Shown here one piece after another: positions 43,137 through 51,006 of a stretch of DNA of 64,000 nt (position 1 is its first letter; each line of letters begins with the position of its first letter). The notes beneath the pieces are model-generated. The model saw only the letters and a list, made by a program, of their open reading frames with translations, did no database searches and was not told the origin of the DNA. The stretch covers positions 62,001-126,000 of the forward strand of contig JBFFMY010000001.1 of the NCBI GenBank assembly GCA_041563475.1, in the 5' to 3' direction. The DNA is from CAJXZP01 sp041563475. Its GTDB lineage: Bacteria; Bacteroidota; Bacteroidia; Flavobacteriales_G; Salibacteraceae. Made by a program: the position numbers and the translations under genes.

Positions 43137-46100
43137 TTATATTTTGGTTACAACGATTTGAGTTGTAAGCCCTTCTTCTAGTTCTATCTCGGTAGTTATT
43201 TCGTTAGAAAAAGCATCTATAAAGGTAAGATTTTCTGTTAAAGTTTCGGAGCAAATATAGTCGAAATTGGAATCTACACTATCCTTTATTTCCGCTTGTT
43301 TTAATACCTTAATGTTAATTTTATCCGTTACCTCAAAACCCTTGTCCTTTCGTATATTTTGAATACGATTAACTAGCTCTCTAGCAATACCTTCAAGGCG
43401 TAACTCAGTGCTAATAGTTATATCTAACGCTACAGTTAATTTTTCGTCATTCATAACCAGCCAACCCTCAATGTCTTGGGTGCTAATTTCTACATCCTCA
43501 AGTGTTAAAGTAATGGTTTCAGAATCTAGCTCTAATGCCATTTCACCATGGGATTCTAAGTAACTTATTTGATCTTTTTCGAAAGCATTTACCTTATTTG
43601 CAATCGCTTTCATGTGTTTACCAAATTTTGGCCCTAAGGTTTTGAAGTTAGGCTTTATGTTTTTTACAAGGATATCTGAACCCTCTTCCATAAAATCTAC
43701 TTCCTTAATGTTGGTTTCTGTTTTAATAAGTTCAGAAATGGCTTGTATTTGGGCTTTTTGGTGGTCGTCTGAAACCGGAATAAGTACTTTCTGTAACGGT
43801 TGACGAACACGTAAATTTTCACGTTTACGCAGTGACAAAATCATTGAAGCTGCTTTTTGGGCGATCTCCATACGCTCTTCCAATTCCGTGTCAATAGCAC
43901 TTTCATTTACCTCAGGGAATAAAGATAAATGCACCGATATTTCTTTATTTCTTCCAGTTACCGCATTTAAATCCTTAAATAATCGATCGCTATAAAATGG
44001 AGCTAAAGGCGCTGAAATTTTTGCAACGGTTTCTAAACAGGTATAAACGGTTTGGTAGGCTGAAATTTTATCTTGAACATAATCCCCGCGCCAAAAACGT
44101 TTTCTCGACAAACGAATATGCCAGTTGGATAAATGATCTACAACAAATTCTTGGATTAAACGTCCAACACGGGTTGGTTCATAATCAGCATAAGCCTCAT
44201 CAACGTTTTTAACCAAAGTATTTAGCTTACTTAAAATCCATAAATCAATTTCTGGGCGATCTTTTACGTCAGGCTCAGAATACGTAAACCCATCCACATT
44301 AGCGTAAAGCGTAAAGAAAGAATAGGTGTTTTGAAGCGCTCTAAAGAACTTTCGTTGAACCTCAGTAATCCCGTCTAAATCAAATTTAAGGTTATCCCAT
44401 GGTTGGGCATTGGTAATCATATACCAACGCGTAGCATCAGGACCGTAGGTTTGTAATGTCTCAAAAGGATCGATGGTATTCCCTAATCTTTTTGACATCT
44501 TTACCCCGTTTTTATCCAAAACTAATCCGTTAGAGATTACATTTTTGTATGCAACCGAGTCGAAAACAATGGTGCCAATGGCATGCAACGTATAAAACCA
44601 TCCGCGGGTTTGATCTACTCCTTCTGCAATAAAATCAGCTGGAAACGCTTTTCCTCCATCAATCTTTTCTTTGTTTTCAAATGGGTAATGCCATTGCGCA
44701 TAGGGCATTGAACCAGAATCAAACCACACATCAATCAAATCCGCTTCACGCTTCATTGGCGCTCCTTTACTGGAAATCAAAATAATATTATCTGCGTACG
44801 GACGATGTAAATCTACCGCATCGTAATTCGAATCACCCATGTTTCCCGGCTTAAAAGAAGCATACGGGTTTTCTGACATGATTCCTGCAGCAACAGACTT
44901 GTCGATTTCATTTTTTAATTCCTCTACGGAACCGATACAAATGGTTTCATCCCCTTCTTCGGTTTGCCAAAGTGGAAGCGGAATTCCCCAATAGCGTGAA
45001 CGGGAAAGATTCCAATCGTTTAAGTTTTTTAACCAATTTCCAAAACGACCGGTACCAGTAGATTTTGGTTTCCAGTTAATGGTTTCATTTAACTCGCTCA
45101 TCCGCTCTTTCTTGGCCGTGGCTTTCACAAACCAAGAATCAAGAGGGTAATACAAAATGGGTTTATCTGTACGCCAGCAGTGTGGGTAACTGTGCGCGTA
45201 TTTTTCAACCTTAAACGCGCGGTTTTCGGTCTTTAATTTAATAGCGATTTCAACATCCACACTTTGTTGTGGCGCTTCCCCATCATTGTAATATTCGTTT
45301 TTAACGTATTTACCTGCAAATTCTCCCATCACAGAAACAAATCTTCCCTGCAAGTCAACCAACGGTACTGGGTTTCCACTTTCATCCGCAATAAGCATTG
45401 GAGGAACACCTGCTTTTTGGGCCACTTGCATATCATCGGCTCCAAATGTTGGTGCGATATGTACGATACCGGTTCCATCTTCTGTGGTAACAAAATCACC
45501 TGGAATTATTCTAAACGCTTGTTCAGGTGCATCCATTGGTTGCGCATAAGGAAGAAGCTGTTCAAAGCGCAGATCAACCAAATCAGTTCCAATAAACACA
45601 GAAATAATTTGGTAAGGAATTTTTTTATTTTCTTCAGAATACGCTGAAAAGTCTTCTTCAGAACCTTCGAAATACTTCCCGCTAAAAGTTTTGCCAACCA
45701 ATGCTTTTGCCAATAAGACATTCATTGGTTGAAAGGTATACTGGTTGAAAGTTTTTACTAAAACGTATTCAATTTTCGGCCCAACAGCTAAAGCAGTATT
45801 TGATGGAAGCGTCCAAGGAGTGGTTGTCCAGGCCATAGCAAACACCTCATCTAAACCTGTAAATAACGACTCAAATTTGGCATCTTTAACCAAGTTAAAT
45901 TGAGCCACTACGGTAGTGTCTTTAACATCTTGGTATGTACCGGGTAAATTTAATTCATGCGAGCTTAATCCAGTACCAGCTTTTGGAGAATAGGGTTGTA
46001 TGGTGTAGCCTTTGTACAACATTTCTTTGGTGTGCATTTGTTTGAGCAACCACCAAACCGATTCAATATATTTCGTTTTATAGGTAACATACGGATCCTC

Positions 46101-46535
46101 CATATCTACCCAATAACCCATTTTATCGGTCAAATCATCCCAAACTTCGGTGAATCGCATTACCGTTTGGCGACAAGCAGCATTGTATTCAGCAACAGAA
46201 ATTTTAGTTCCAATGTCTTCTTTTGTAATTCCTAATTCTTTTTCTACTTGCAATTCCACTGGAAGACCATGTGTATCCCAACCTGCTTTTCGAATAACCT
46301 GTTTGCCTTTTTGCGTTTGGTAACGACAAAACAAATCTTTAAGCGTACGAGAAATTACATGGTGAATACCTGGTTTTCCATTTGCAGATGGAGGTCCATC
46401 ATAAAACACGAACTCAGGAGCACCTTCGCGCTCGTCCATACTTTTTTGAAAAACGTTGTTTGCTTTCCAAAATTCGTTTTCTTCGTTGGCAACATCAGTT
46501 AAATTTAACTGCTTGTATTCTTTGTATTTAGACAT
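43137..46535 (-). CDS. ileS: Isoleucyl-tRNA synthetase, IleRS2-like with swapped GIHH motif
   Basis: 1132 residues of a class I synthetase charging tRNA-Ile. Catalytic core: YDGPPSANGKP, then G56-I57-H58-H59 in place of the canonical H-x-G-H; K679-M-S-K-R683 (GVKMSKRLGN); and SWFVKATAKK. An editing CP1 domain (WTTTPWTLPSNTALAVG) and a long C-terminal region suit the eukaryote-like IleRS2 type. The swapped signature is the kind associated with extreme resistance to mupirocin in IleRS2. It leads an operon with dksA and lspA. Confidence 0.97.
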   Translation of the reverse strand: MSKYKEYKQLNLTDVANEENEFWKANNVFQKSMDEREGAPEFVFYDGPPSANGKPGIHHVISRTLKDLFCRYQTQKGKQVIRKAGWDTHGLPVELQVEKELGITKEDIGTKISVAEYNAACRQTVMRFTEVWDDLTDKMGYWVDMEDPYVTYKTKYIESVWWLLKQMHTKEMLYKGYTIQPYSPKAGTGLSSHELNLPGTYQDVKDTTVVAQFNLVKDAKFESLFTGLDEVFAMAWTTTPWTLPSNTALAVGPKIEYVLVKTFNQYTFQPMNVLLAKALVGKTFSGKYFEGSEEDFSAYSEENKKIPYQIISVFIGTDLVDLRFEQLLPYAQPMDAPEQAFRIIPGDFVTTEDGTGIVHIAPTFGADDMQVAQKAGVPPMLIADESGNPVPLVDLQGRFVSVMGEFAGKYVKNEYYNDGEAPQQSVDVEIAIKLKTENRAFKVEKYAHSYPHCWRTDKPILYYPLDSWFVKATAKKERMSELNETINWKPKSTGTGRFGNWLKNLNDWNLSRSRYWGIPLPLWQTEEGDETICIGSVEELKNEIDKSVAAGIMSENPYASFKPGNMGDSNYDAVDLHRPYADNIILISSKGAPMKREADLIDVWFDSGSMPYAQWHYPFENKEKIDGGKAFPADFIAEGVDQTRGWFYTLHAIGTIVFDSVAYKNVISNGLVLDKNGVKMSKRLGNTIDPFETLQTYGPDATRWYMITNAQPWDNLKFDLDGITEVQRKFFRALQNTYSFFTLYANVDGFTYSEPDVKDRPEIDLWILSKLNTLVKNVDEAYADYEPTRVGRLIQEFVVDHLSNWHIRLSRKRFWRGDYVQDKISAYQTVYTCLETVAKISAPLAPFYSDRLFKDLNAVTGRNKEISVHLSLFPEVNESAIDTELEERMEIAQKAASMILSLRKRENLRVRQPLQKVLIPVSDDHQKAQIQAISELIKTETNIKEVDFMEEGSDILVKNIKPNFKTLGPKFGKHMKAIANKVNAFEKDQISYLESHGEMALELDSETITLTLEDVEISTQDIEGWLVMNDEKLTVALDITISTELRLEGIARELVNRIQNIRKDKGFEVTDKINIKVLKQAEIKDSVDSNFDYICSETLTENLTFIDAFSNEITTEIELEEGLTTQIVVTKI

Positions 46536-46690
46536 CGTAATTGACTGTAAAATCCTTTTTTTAAGAAGATTGCGAAAGTAATATTTTAAGTCGGGAGAAG
46601 GAAGGACTAAGATCGTAGTTTTTTCTTCTTGAATACAACCCTATAAAACTGCTAGTATTCTTAATTTCGTATGCTTAAAATTGAACCAAA

Positions 46691-47254
46691 ATGGCAAATG
46701 AAAAAACAGCAGATTATGGTCCACTAAAAGCATTATTTGGTACGTGGAAAGGAAACAAAGGAATTGACATTTCGCCTGAGCCAGATGAAGATGCGATGAA
46801 TCCTTTTTATGAAGTTTTGACGATTGAACCCGCAGGAGATGTTGAGAATGCTCAAGTGCAAATTCTAGCCATTGCGAGGTATCATTTGACCGTGTTTAAA
46901 ACAGAGAATGATGAAGCTTTTCATGATCAGGTGGGATATTGGTTATGGGATAATGAAGCTGAAACAATTATAAACTCATTTACTATTCCACGTGCTGTGG
47001 CAGTTATTGCGGGAGGAAAATTTGATTCATCTAAGGCAAATGAATCAGAGATAACCTTGGAAGTAGAAGCAAAAGCAGGGGAAGAATGGGGGATATTACA
47101 ATCACCATTCATGTTGGATAAGGCAAAAACCACTGCGTTCAAGCAAAAGATTACCGTAAAAGGAAACACGCTTTCCTACTCTGAAACAACGATGGTTGAT
47201 ATTTACGGGAAGACTTATACGCATACGGATGATAATGTTTTGGAAAAGGTGTAA
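46691..47254 (+). CDS. Nitrobindin/THAP4-like heme-binding beta-barrel protein
   Basis: 187 residues with no signal peptide. The opening PLKALFGTWKGNKGID resembles the L-x-x-L-x-GTW-x-G entry of fatty-acid-binding-like nitrobindin barrels. A series of beta strands follows, with several His (RYHLTVF, EAFHDQ), any of which could be the heme ligand. Possible role: heme, NO or small-ligand binding in the cytosol. The family assignment rests on the N-terminal motif and size only. It stands alone. Confidence 0.6.
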   Translation: MANEKTADYGPLKALFGTWKGNKGIDISPEPDEDAMNPFYEVLTIEPAGDVENAQVQILAIARYHLTVFKTENDEAFHDQVGYWLWDNEAETIINSFTIPRAVAVIAGGKFDSSKANESEITLEVEAKAGEEWGILQSPFMLDKAKTTAFKQKITVKGNTLSYSETTMVDIYGKTYTHTDDNVLEKV

Positions 47255-47277
47255 TTAAACCTTGGTATTTTTAGGAC

Positions 47278-48243
47278 CTATTTCGACATCCTAATCCATA
47301 TATCGTGTTCTCTTTCAATATTTTCTAAATCAAGTTTGAGCGCTTCTTCGGAAGCCTCTGCAGGTGATTTGTAATCTGAAATGGATTGGTCATGTACATT
47401 TGAAACTTTGCTTAATTGCCCATAGAAATAACGGTAAAAAAACAAATCATCATAGGATTTTATTTTAGTCGGAACGTCTTTTGAATTAACATTTTCTTTG
47501 GCTAAAACGGGTCGCAGTTGCGGAAAGTAAATCCAGTATAAATCTGTCGTGTCACCTGTTGAGTTATCTACGGCAACCGGGCAAACCCCAAGAATACGGG
47601 TTTCTGAAATGAGCCTTTCGCAATCATAAAAAACTTCTTCTTTTATTTTAAATTGAATTATTTGAAGATTATTAGTATCAACTCCTGATAAAGGTAATTG
47701 GGATTCAAACTGATCGGAAATCGGGCTATAGGGATGAATTTCCCCTTTAAAAACGCTTTGGTTAATGATGTTATACAGCTTGTTGTTATTGAATAGAAGT
47801 GGATTTTCTTCTACATTAATGTTTCGCCAATCTCTTCTCAGCCAGGTAACTTTTCTTTCTTGAACCTGGTAATTTGGAATAATACCCTCTTGATTATATT
47901 TCAGCTCATATAGCGGAACGTTAAGAAGTTGAACCGGAGGATCATTGGAAGGTTTTGGGAAAACGCGCGTAAAAACAAATGGGTTTTCGTATTTTCTTTT
48001 AATCCGTAAACGCCCGTTAGTGTCCCAAACAGACCAAGTACCCGCTCTCATATTATTTTCAAAAGTACCTTCCGATTTTTTTTGACCATTGGAATAATAG
48101 GAAACATACTTTCCATTAAACCGACCTTCAGTTTTTTGATAATTAACCGTCCAATTTTGGGTATTGAAAACCTCTGTTTTTTGGGAGTAACCAGAAATTG
48201 AAATCAACAGAAATAGGATTATGCTTGTTTGTAGTTTTTTCAT
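47278..48243 (-). CDS. MORN-repeat/GldN-like fusion protein
   Basis: 321 residues. A signal peptide (ending SGYSQ, about residue 20) is followed by two MORN-type repeats (about 37-85: GKYVSYYSNGQKKSEG, AGTWSVWDTNGRL) and a GldN/PorN-like domain to the C-terminus. Matches to GldN as I remember it: VTWLRRDWRNINV near residue 128, SVFKGEIHPYSP, RILGVCPVAV, LYWIYFPQLRPVLA and a final IEREHDIW. GldN forms the periplasmic T9SS ring with GldK. Canonical GldN has no MORN repeats, so this is a fused paralog. It follows the GldK-like gene by 5 bp. Confidence 0.8.
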   Translation of the reverse strand: MKKLQTSIILFLLISISGYSQKTEVFNTQNWTVNYQKTEGRFNGKYVSYYSNGQKKSEGTFENNMRAGTWSVWDTNGRLRIKRKYENPFVFTRVFPKPSNDPPVQLLNVPLYELKYNQEGIIPNYQVQERKVTWLRRDWRNINVEENPLLFNNNKLYNIINQSVFKGEIHPYSPISDQFESQLPLSGVDTNNLQIIQFKIKEEVFYDCERLISETRILGVCPVAVDNSTGDTTDLYWIYFPQLRPVLAKENVNSKDVPTKIKSYDDLFFYRYFYGQLSKVSNVHDQSISDYKSPAEASEEALKLDLENIEREHDIWIRMSK

Positions 48244-48248
48244 GTATT

Positions 48249-48992
48249 CTAGTTTTGAATCTTTACCATTCTAAATCCTACATAACGATAGCCATCATAA
48301 GAATAACCGTACCATGGAATAGAAAGCGGTTTTTCTTGATCGAATAAAAAGCAATTGCCAATAAACATTTTTCTATGATAAACAGGTTGATCTGTTGAGG
48401 TTGTGTTGTAGGTGTAATCCCAAGGAAAAATTTCAAGACGCGGATATTGATATGCAGACTCTGAGTATGCAGAAAATAACCAATCCATATAGTTCTTATT
48501 TAAGTCATTTTCCATCTCATTTTTAGTAAGGAAGTGATAGGCCGCTAACCATTCAGAGGTTAATGGTAATCGATATAGAGTGGTTGTATCTCTAGGATGG
48601 TCTTGCTTATGCTTCCAATTACAATAGTTTATAGCGTTGTTCCACGAGATACCCAGAACAGGATAATCATCATATTTTGAATTCGTTAAGTATTCTTCGT
48701 AATCTTTAGTTTTTAAACAAATGGAACTGTCCGGAAATTGAGTTTTATAGAAAGTATTACCTGAATCTGATTTTATATTTGATAAATAAACTTTGTATTC
48801 TTTGTAGGTTATAAAATTGGAGATTTCAAAAGCGTTCACTGTAGTTTGCTTCATTGTATCTGGCGAATCATCATCATACCAACCAATCATTTCGTAGAGA
48901 TTTAAAGTTTGGCTTGGTATAGGAGTAAATGTTTGTGACTTAACAGCAGAACTCGTTGCTATGACTGCGAATAGAAGAATGGCAAATTGCAA
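48249..48992 (-). CDS. GldK-like SUMF1-fold exported protein
   Basis: 247 residues with a hydrophobic leader ending VKSQ and a reduced formylglycine-generating-enzyme-like fold: TTVNAFEISNFITYKEYKVYL, YDDYPVLGISWNNAINYCNWK, YRLPLTSEWLAAY and a final YRYVGFRMV. These match the order of motifs in GldK/PorK of the T9SS ring, but there is no lipobox and the protein is shorter than GldK. The only reasonable starts are non-ATG: TTG at 48992, or a rarer codon slightly upstream that would add a Lys-rich n-region. It precedes the GldN-like gene in an apparent two-gene operon. Confidence 0.75.
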   Translation of the reverse strand: MQFAILLFAVIATSSAVKSQTFTPIPSQTLNLYEMIGWYDDDSPDTMKQTTVNAFEISNFITYKEYKVYLSNIKSDSGNTFYKTQFPDSSICLKTKDYEEYLTNSKYDDYPVLGISWNNAINYCNWKHKQDHPRDTTTLYRLPLTSEWLAAYHFLTKNEMENDLNKNYMDWLFSAYSESAYQYPRLEIFPWDYTYNTTSTDQPVYHRKMFIGNCFLFDQEKPLSIPWYGYSYDGYRYVGFRMVKIQN

Positions 48993-49153
48993 TTTGATAG
49001 GTTTTGTTTTAATAAGGCCTTTTTTTTGGTCAGCACATTAACGATAAATCAAATATAATAGTATGTGTTGAAAAGGAGAATCTAATAAAGAGCCTATAAG
49101 TATTGGAAATCGAGCAATAACATTTTTTTAAATCAGAAAGCATTCAAATTCTC

Positions 49154-49161
49154 TAAATTTG
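49154..49161 (+). promoter_or_regulatory. Candidate -7 promoter element of the bacilliredoxin gene
   Basis: TAAATTTG matches TAnnTTTG. It would give a leader of roughly 75 nt before the ATG at 49245, long enough to hold the 11-codon frame at 49192-49227. Confidence 0.45.
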
Positions 49162-49244
49162 CAGCCATTAAATTAGTAATCATATAACCAAATGTGCCGC
49201 GAATTCAATATGACTTTGCCGTGCTAGGACAAAAAAATAAAAGA

Positions 49245-49655
49245 ATGTATCCTCCAGAATTAACAAAACCAATGGCTGAAGAGTTAACAAATGCGGGTTT
49301 TGCCCAAATGAGTACTGTTGAAGCTGTAAATGAAGAATTAAAAAAAGAAGGAACTGCTTTAGTAGTTGTAAATTCAGTTTGTGGATGTGCTGCTGGAAGC
49401 GCTCGTCCAGCTGCTGTAATGGCTTCTAAACATGGCAAAACACCGGACAGATTATTGACTGTTTTTGCAGGTGTTGATGCTGATGCGACCAATCAGGCAC
49501 GTAAGTTTATGTTGCCTTACCCTCCTTCATCTCCGTCAATGGCAGTTTTTAAAGATGGTAAATTGGTTCATTTTTTAGAACGTCACCACATTGAAGGAAA
49601 TAACGCCAATACTATTGCTGAGAATTTAACCGCTGCATTTGACGTTTTTTGTTAA
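49245..49655 (+). CDS. BrxA/BrxB-family bacilliredoxin (YphP/YqiW)
   Basis: 136 residues of the bacilliredoxin family, which removes bacillithiol from oxidised proteins or acts as a thiol-disulfide isomerase. The active-site Cys46-Gly-Cys48 lies in VVNSVCGCAAGSARPAA, and FLERHHIEG and LTAAFDVFC are also typical. The ATG at 49245 (MYPPELTKPM) aligns with the family N-terminus; a GTG at 49194 in frame would add 17 residues that do not. A strong bidirectional terminator follows. Confidence 0.94.
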   Translation: MYPPELTKPMAEELTNAGFAQMSTVEAVNEELKKEGTALVVVNSVCGCAAGSARPAAVMASKHGKTPDRLLTVFAGVDADATNQARKFMLPYPPSSPSMAVFKDGKLVHFLERHHIEGNNANTIAENLTAAFDVFC

Positions 49656-49666
49656 ACCGTAAACGA

Positions 49667-49714
49667 CAATCGTAAAAAAGCCCGCTAGATTTCTAGCGGG
49701 CTTTTTTACGATTG
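49667..49714. terminator. Bidirectional rho-independent terminator
   Basis: Perfect inverted repeat with 23-bp arms (49667-49689 and 49692-49714) and a 2-nt centre. The GC core is GCCCGCTAGA, flanked by six A on one side and six T on the other, so it can stop transcripts from both the bacilliredoxin gene and the convergent ferritin-cvpA operon. Confidence 0.95.
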
Positions 49715-49721
49715 ATTCTTT

Positions 49722-50297
49722 TTAATCGGTAATAATCGACTCAACATTTTCATCGATAGAATCTTTGACATCATCAAAAAACTCTTCAAAAGTATCGGGG
49801 TTATACCAATCGGTATTTGCAATTAACGGAATTACGGCTTCCGTGATGCCCATTATTTTAGTGTATGCAATAGACTCCTTAAGAGTTCTATTTTTCACGA
49901 AAGAAAATTTAGAGTTAACAAAATCAAAAATGTAAAAAGTAACGCTTAGGACTACAATCGTTTTAAATACGGAAAACACCCCTCCCATGATTTTATTGAG
50001 AGGAGCTAAGGCAATTATTTTTACCGCTTGATTAATGATTTTAGCCAGTAAATGAACCCCTACAATAATGCCCATAAAGGTAAGAGCAAAAGCAGAAATG
50101 GAAATGTATTCTTCGGGCATTTCTGTTTTGGATGTAAGCATTTCTGCCATCCAATCAGAAAAATATATTGCCCCTAAAACGCCAAGTATAAGCGCCAAAA
50201 GTGACGCAAGTACAATGACAAAGCCTTTTGAAAACCCTTTGTAAAAAGAGTATGCTAATGCAATTAAAACAAATCCGTCTATGTAGTTGAAATCCAT
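49722..50297 (-). CDS. CvpA-family membrane protein
   Basis: 191 residues with four to five membrane helices and the CvpA/colicin-V-production family pattern: YIDGFVLIALAYSFYKGFSKGFV at the start (about residues 5-27), with LNKIMGGVFSVFKTIVVLSV in the middle. The biochemical role of CvpA is not settled; in other bacteria it affects envelope homeostasis. The C-terminal tail is acidic. It follows the ferritin gene by 16 bp and shares its promoter and the bidirectional terminator. Confidence 0.9.
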   Translation of the reverse strand: MDFNYIDGFVLIALAYSFYKGFSKGFVIVLASLLALILGVLGAIYFSDWMAEMLTSKTEMPEEYISISAFALTFMGIIVGVHLLAKIINQAVKIIALAPLNKIMGGVFSVFKTIVVLSVTFYIFDFVNSKFSFVKNRTLKESIAYTKIMGITEAVIPLIANTDWYNPDTFEEFFDDVKDSIDENVESIITD

Positions 50298-50313
50298 TAA
50301 TTACAGTTACACA

Positions 50314-50832
50314 TTACGCTGGACTAGCGCTTGCGGAGGTAACCACCAATTGCGCAATGTCTCTATCAAACATGTAAATACCACTACCCGACTCGTCACC
50401 AATAATTTTTAGTTTATCAAGGATGGTTCTCGCTAATGCCTCTTCTTCAATTTGCTCCGAAACATACCATTGCAAGAAATTATGCGTAGTGTAATCTTGT
50501 TCACCCAATGTTAAATGAACCAAACCATTAATTTCATTCGTAACCCCCATTTCATGTTTAAGGAGCTCTGTAAATAACTCTTTTAAAGAAGAGAAATGTT
50601 GGGGCGGTTTTGCAATTTCTGGAACTTGTGCATCTGCACCTCTTTCTGTCATAAACTTAATGAGCTTTAACATATGCTCACGCTCCTCATCAGAGTGTTT
50701 GTACATGAAATTTGCCACACCTTCGAACCCTTGTTTTTCAGCCCAAACAGCCATTGCTAAATATATTTGAGATGAAAATCCTTCAAGTTTTACTTGAGTG
50801 TTTAGTGCTTTTTCTACTTTCTTTGAAAACAT
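50314..50832 (-). CDS. ftnA: Ferritin
   Basis: 172 residues of the non-heme bacterial ferritin type, 24-mer iron storage with a ferroxidase centre. The iron ligands of FtnA are in place: Glu17, Glu50 and His53 (DEEREH), and the later Glu pair in the SEQIEEEALA helix. The four-helix bundle is complete, with a short Ser/Ala-rich tail. A consensus promoter (TACCTTTG) lies just upstream, and cvpA follows in the same operon. Confidence 0.96.
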   Translation of the reverse strand: MFSKKVEKALNTQVKLEGFSSQIYLAMAVWAEKQGFEGVANFMYKHSDEEREHMLKLIKFMTERGADAQVPEIAKPPQHFSSLKELFTELLKHEMGVTNEINGLVHLTLGEQDYTTHNFLQWYVSEQIEEEALARTILDKLKIIGDESGSGIYMFDRDIAQLVVTSASASPA

Positions 50833-50848
50833 AATTTGTTATTTTTTT

Positions 50849-50856
50849 CAAAGGTA
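50849..50856 (-). promoter_or_regulatory. -7 promoter element of ferritin-cvpA
   Basis: TACCTTTG on the minus strand matches TAnnTTTG, 16 bp upstream of the ferritin ATG. Confidence 0.55.
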
Positions 50857-50917
50857 AAATAACCTTTTGGTAATGTTCTTCTAATTTACCAAAAATCACA
50901 ATTTGCTTTTTATAGCG

Positions 50918-50925
50918 TACATTTG
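50918..50925 (+). promoter_or_regulatory. Candidate -7 promoter element of rnr
   Basis: TACATTTG matches TAnnTTTG, divergent from the ferritin promoter. It leaves a leader of about 75 nt before the rnr ATG at 51007. Confidence 0.45.
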
Positions 50926-51006
50926 CATCACAATTCAATCTGCGTGAATTAATCACGTAATACTTACCTGATATTTTCGCAGCAATTAACCACCCAAAAA
51001 ATTCTA

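Noticed and set aside
49194..49244. GTG start of the bacilliredoxin at 49194.
   Set aside because: The 17 additional residues have no counterpart in the family, while MYPPELTKPM at 49245 fits its usual N-terminus.
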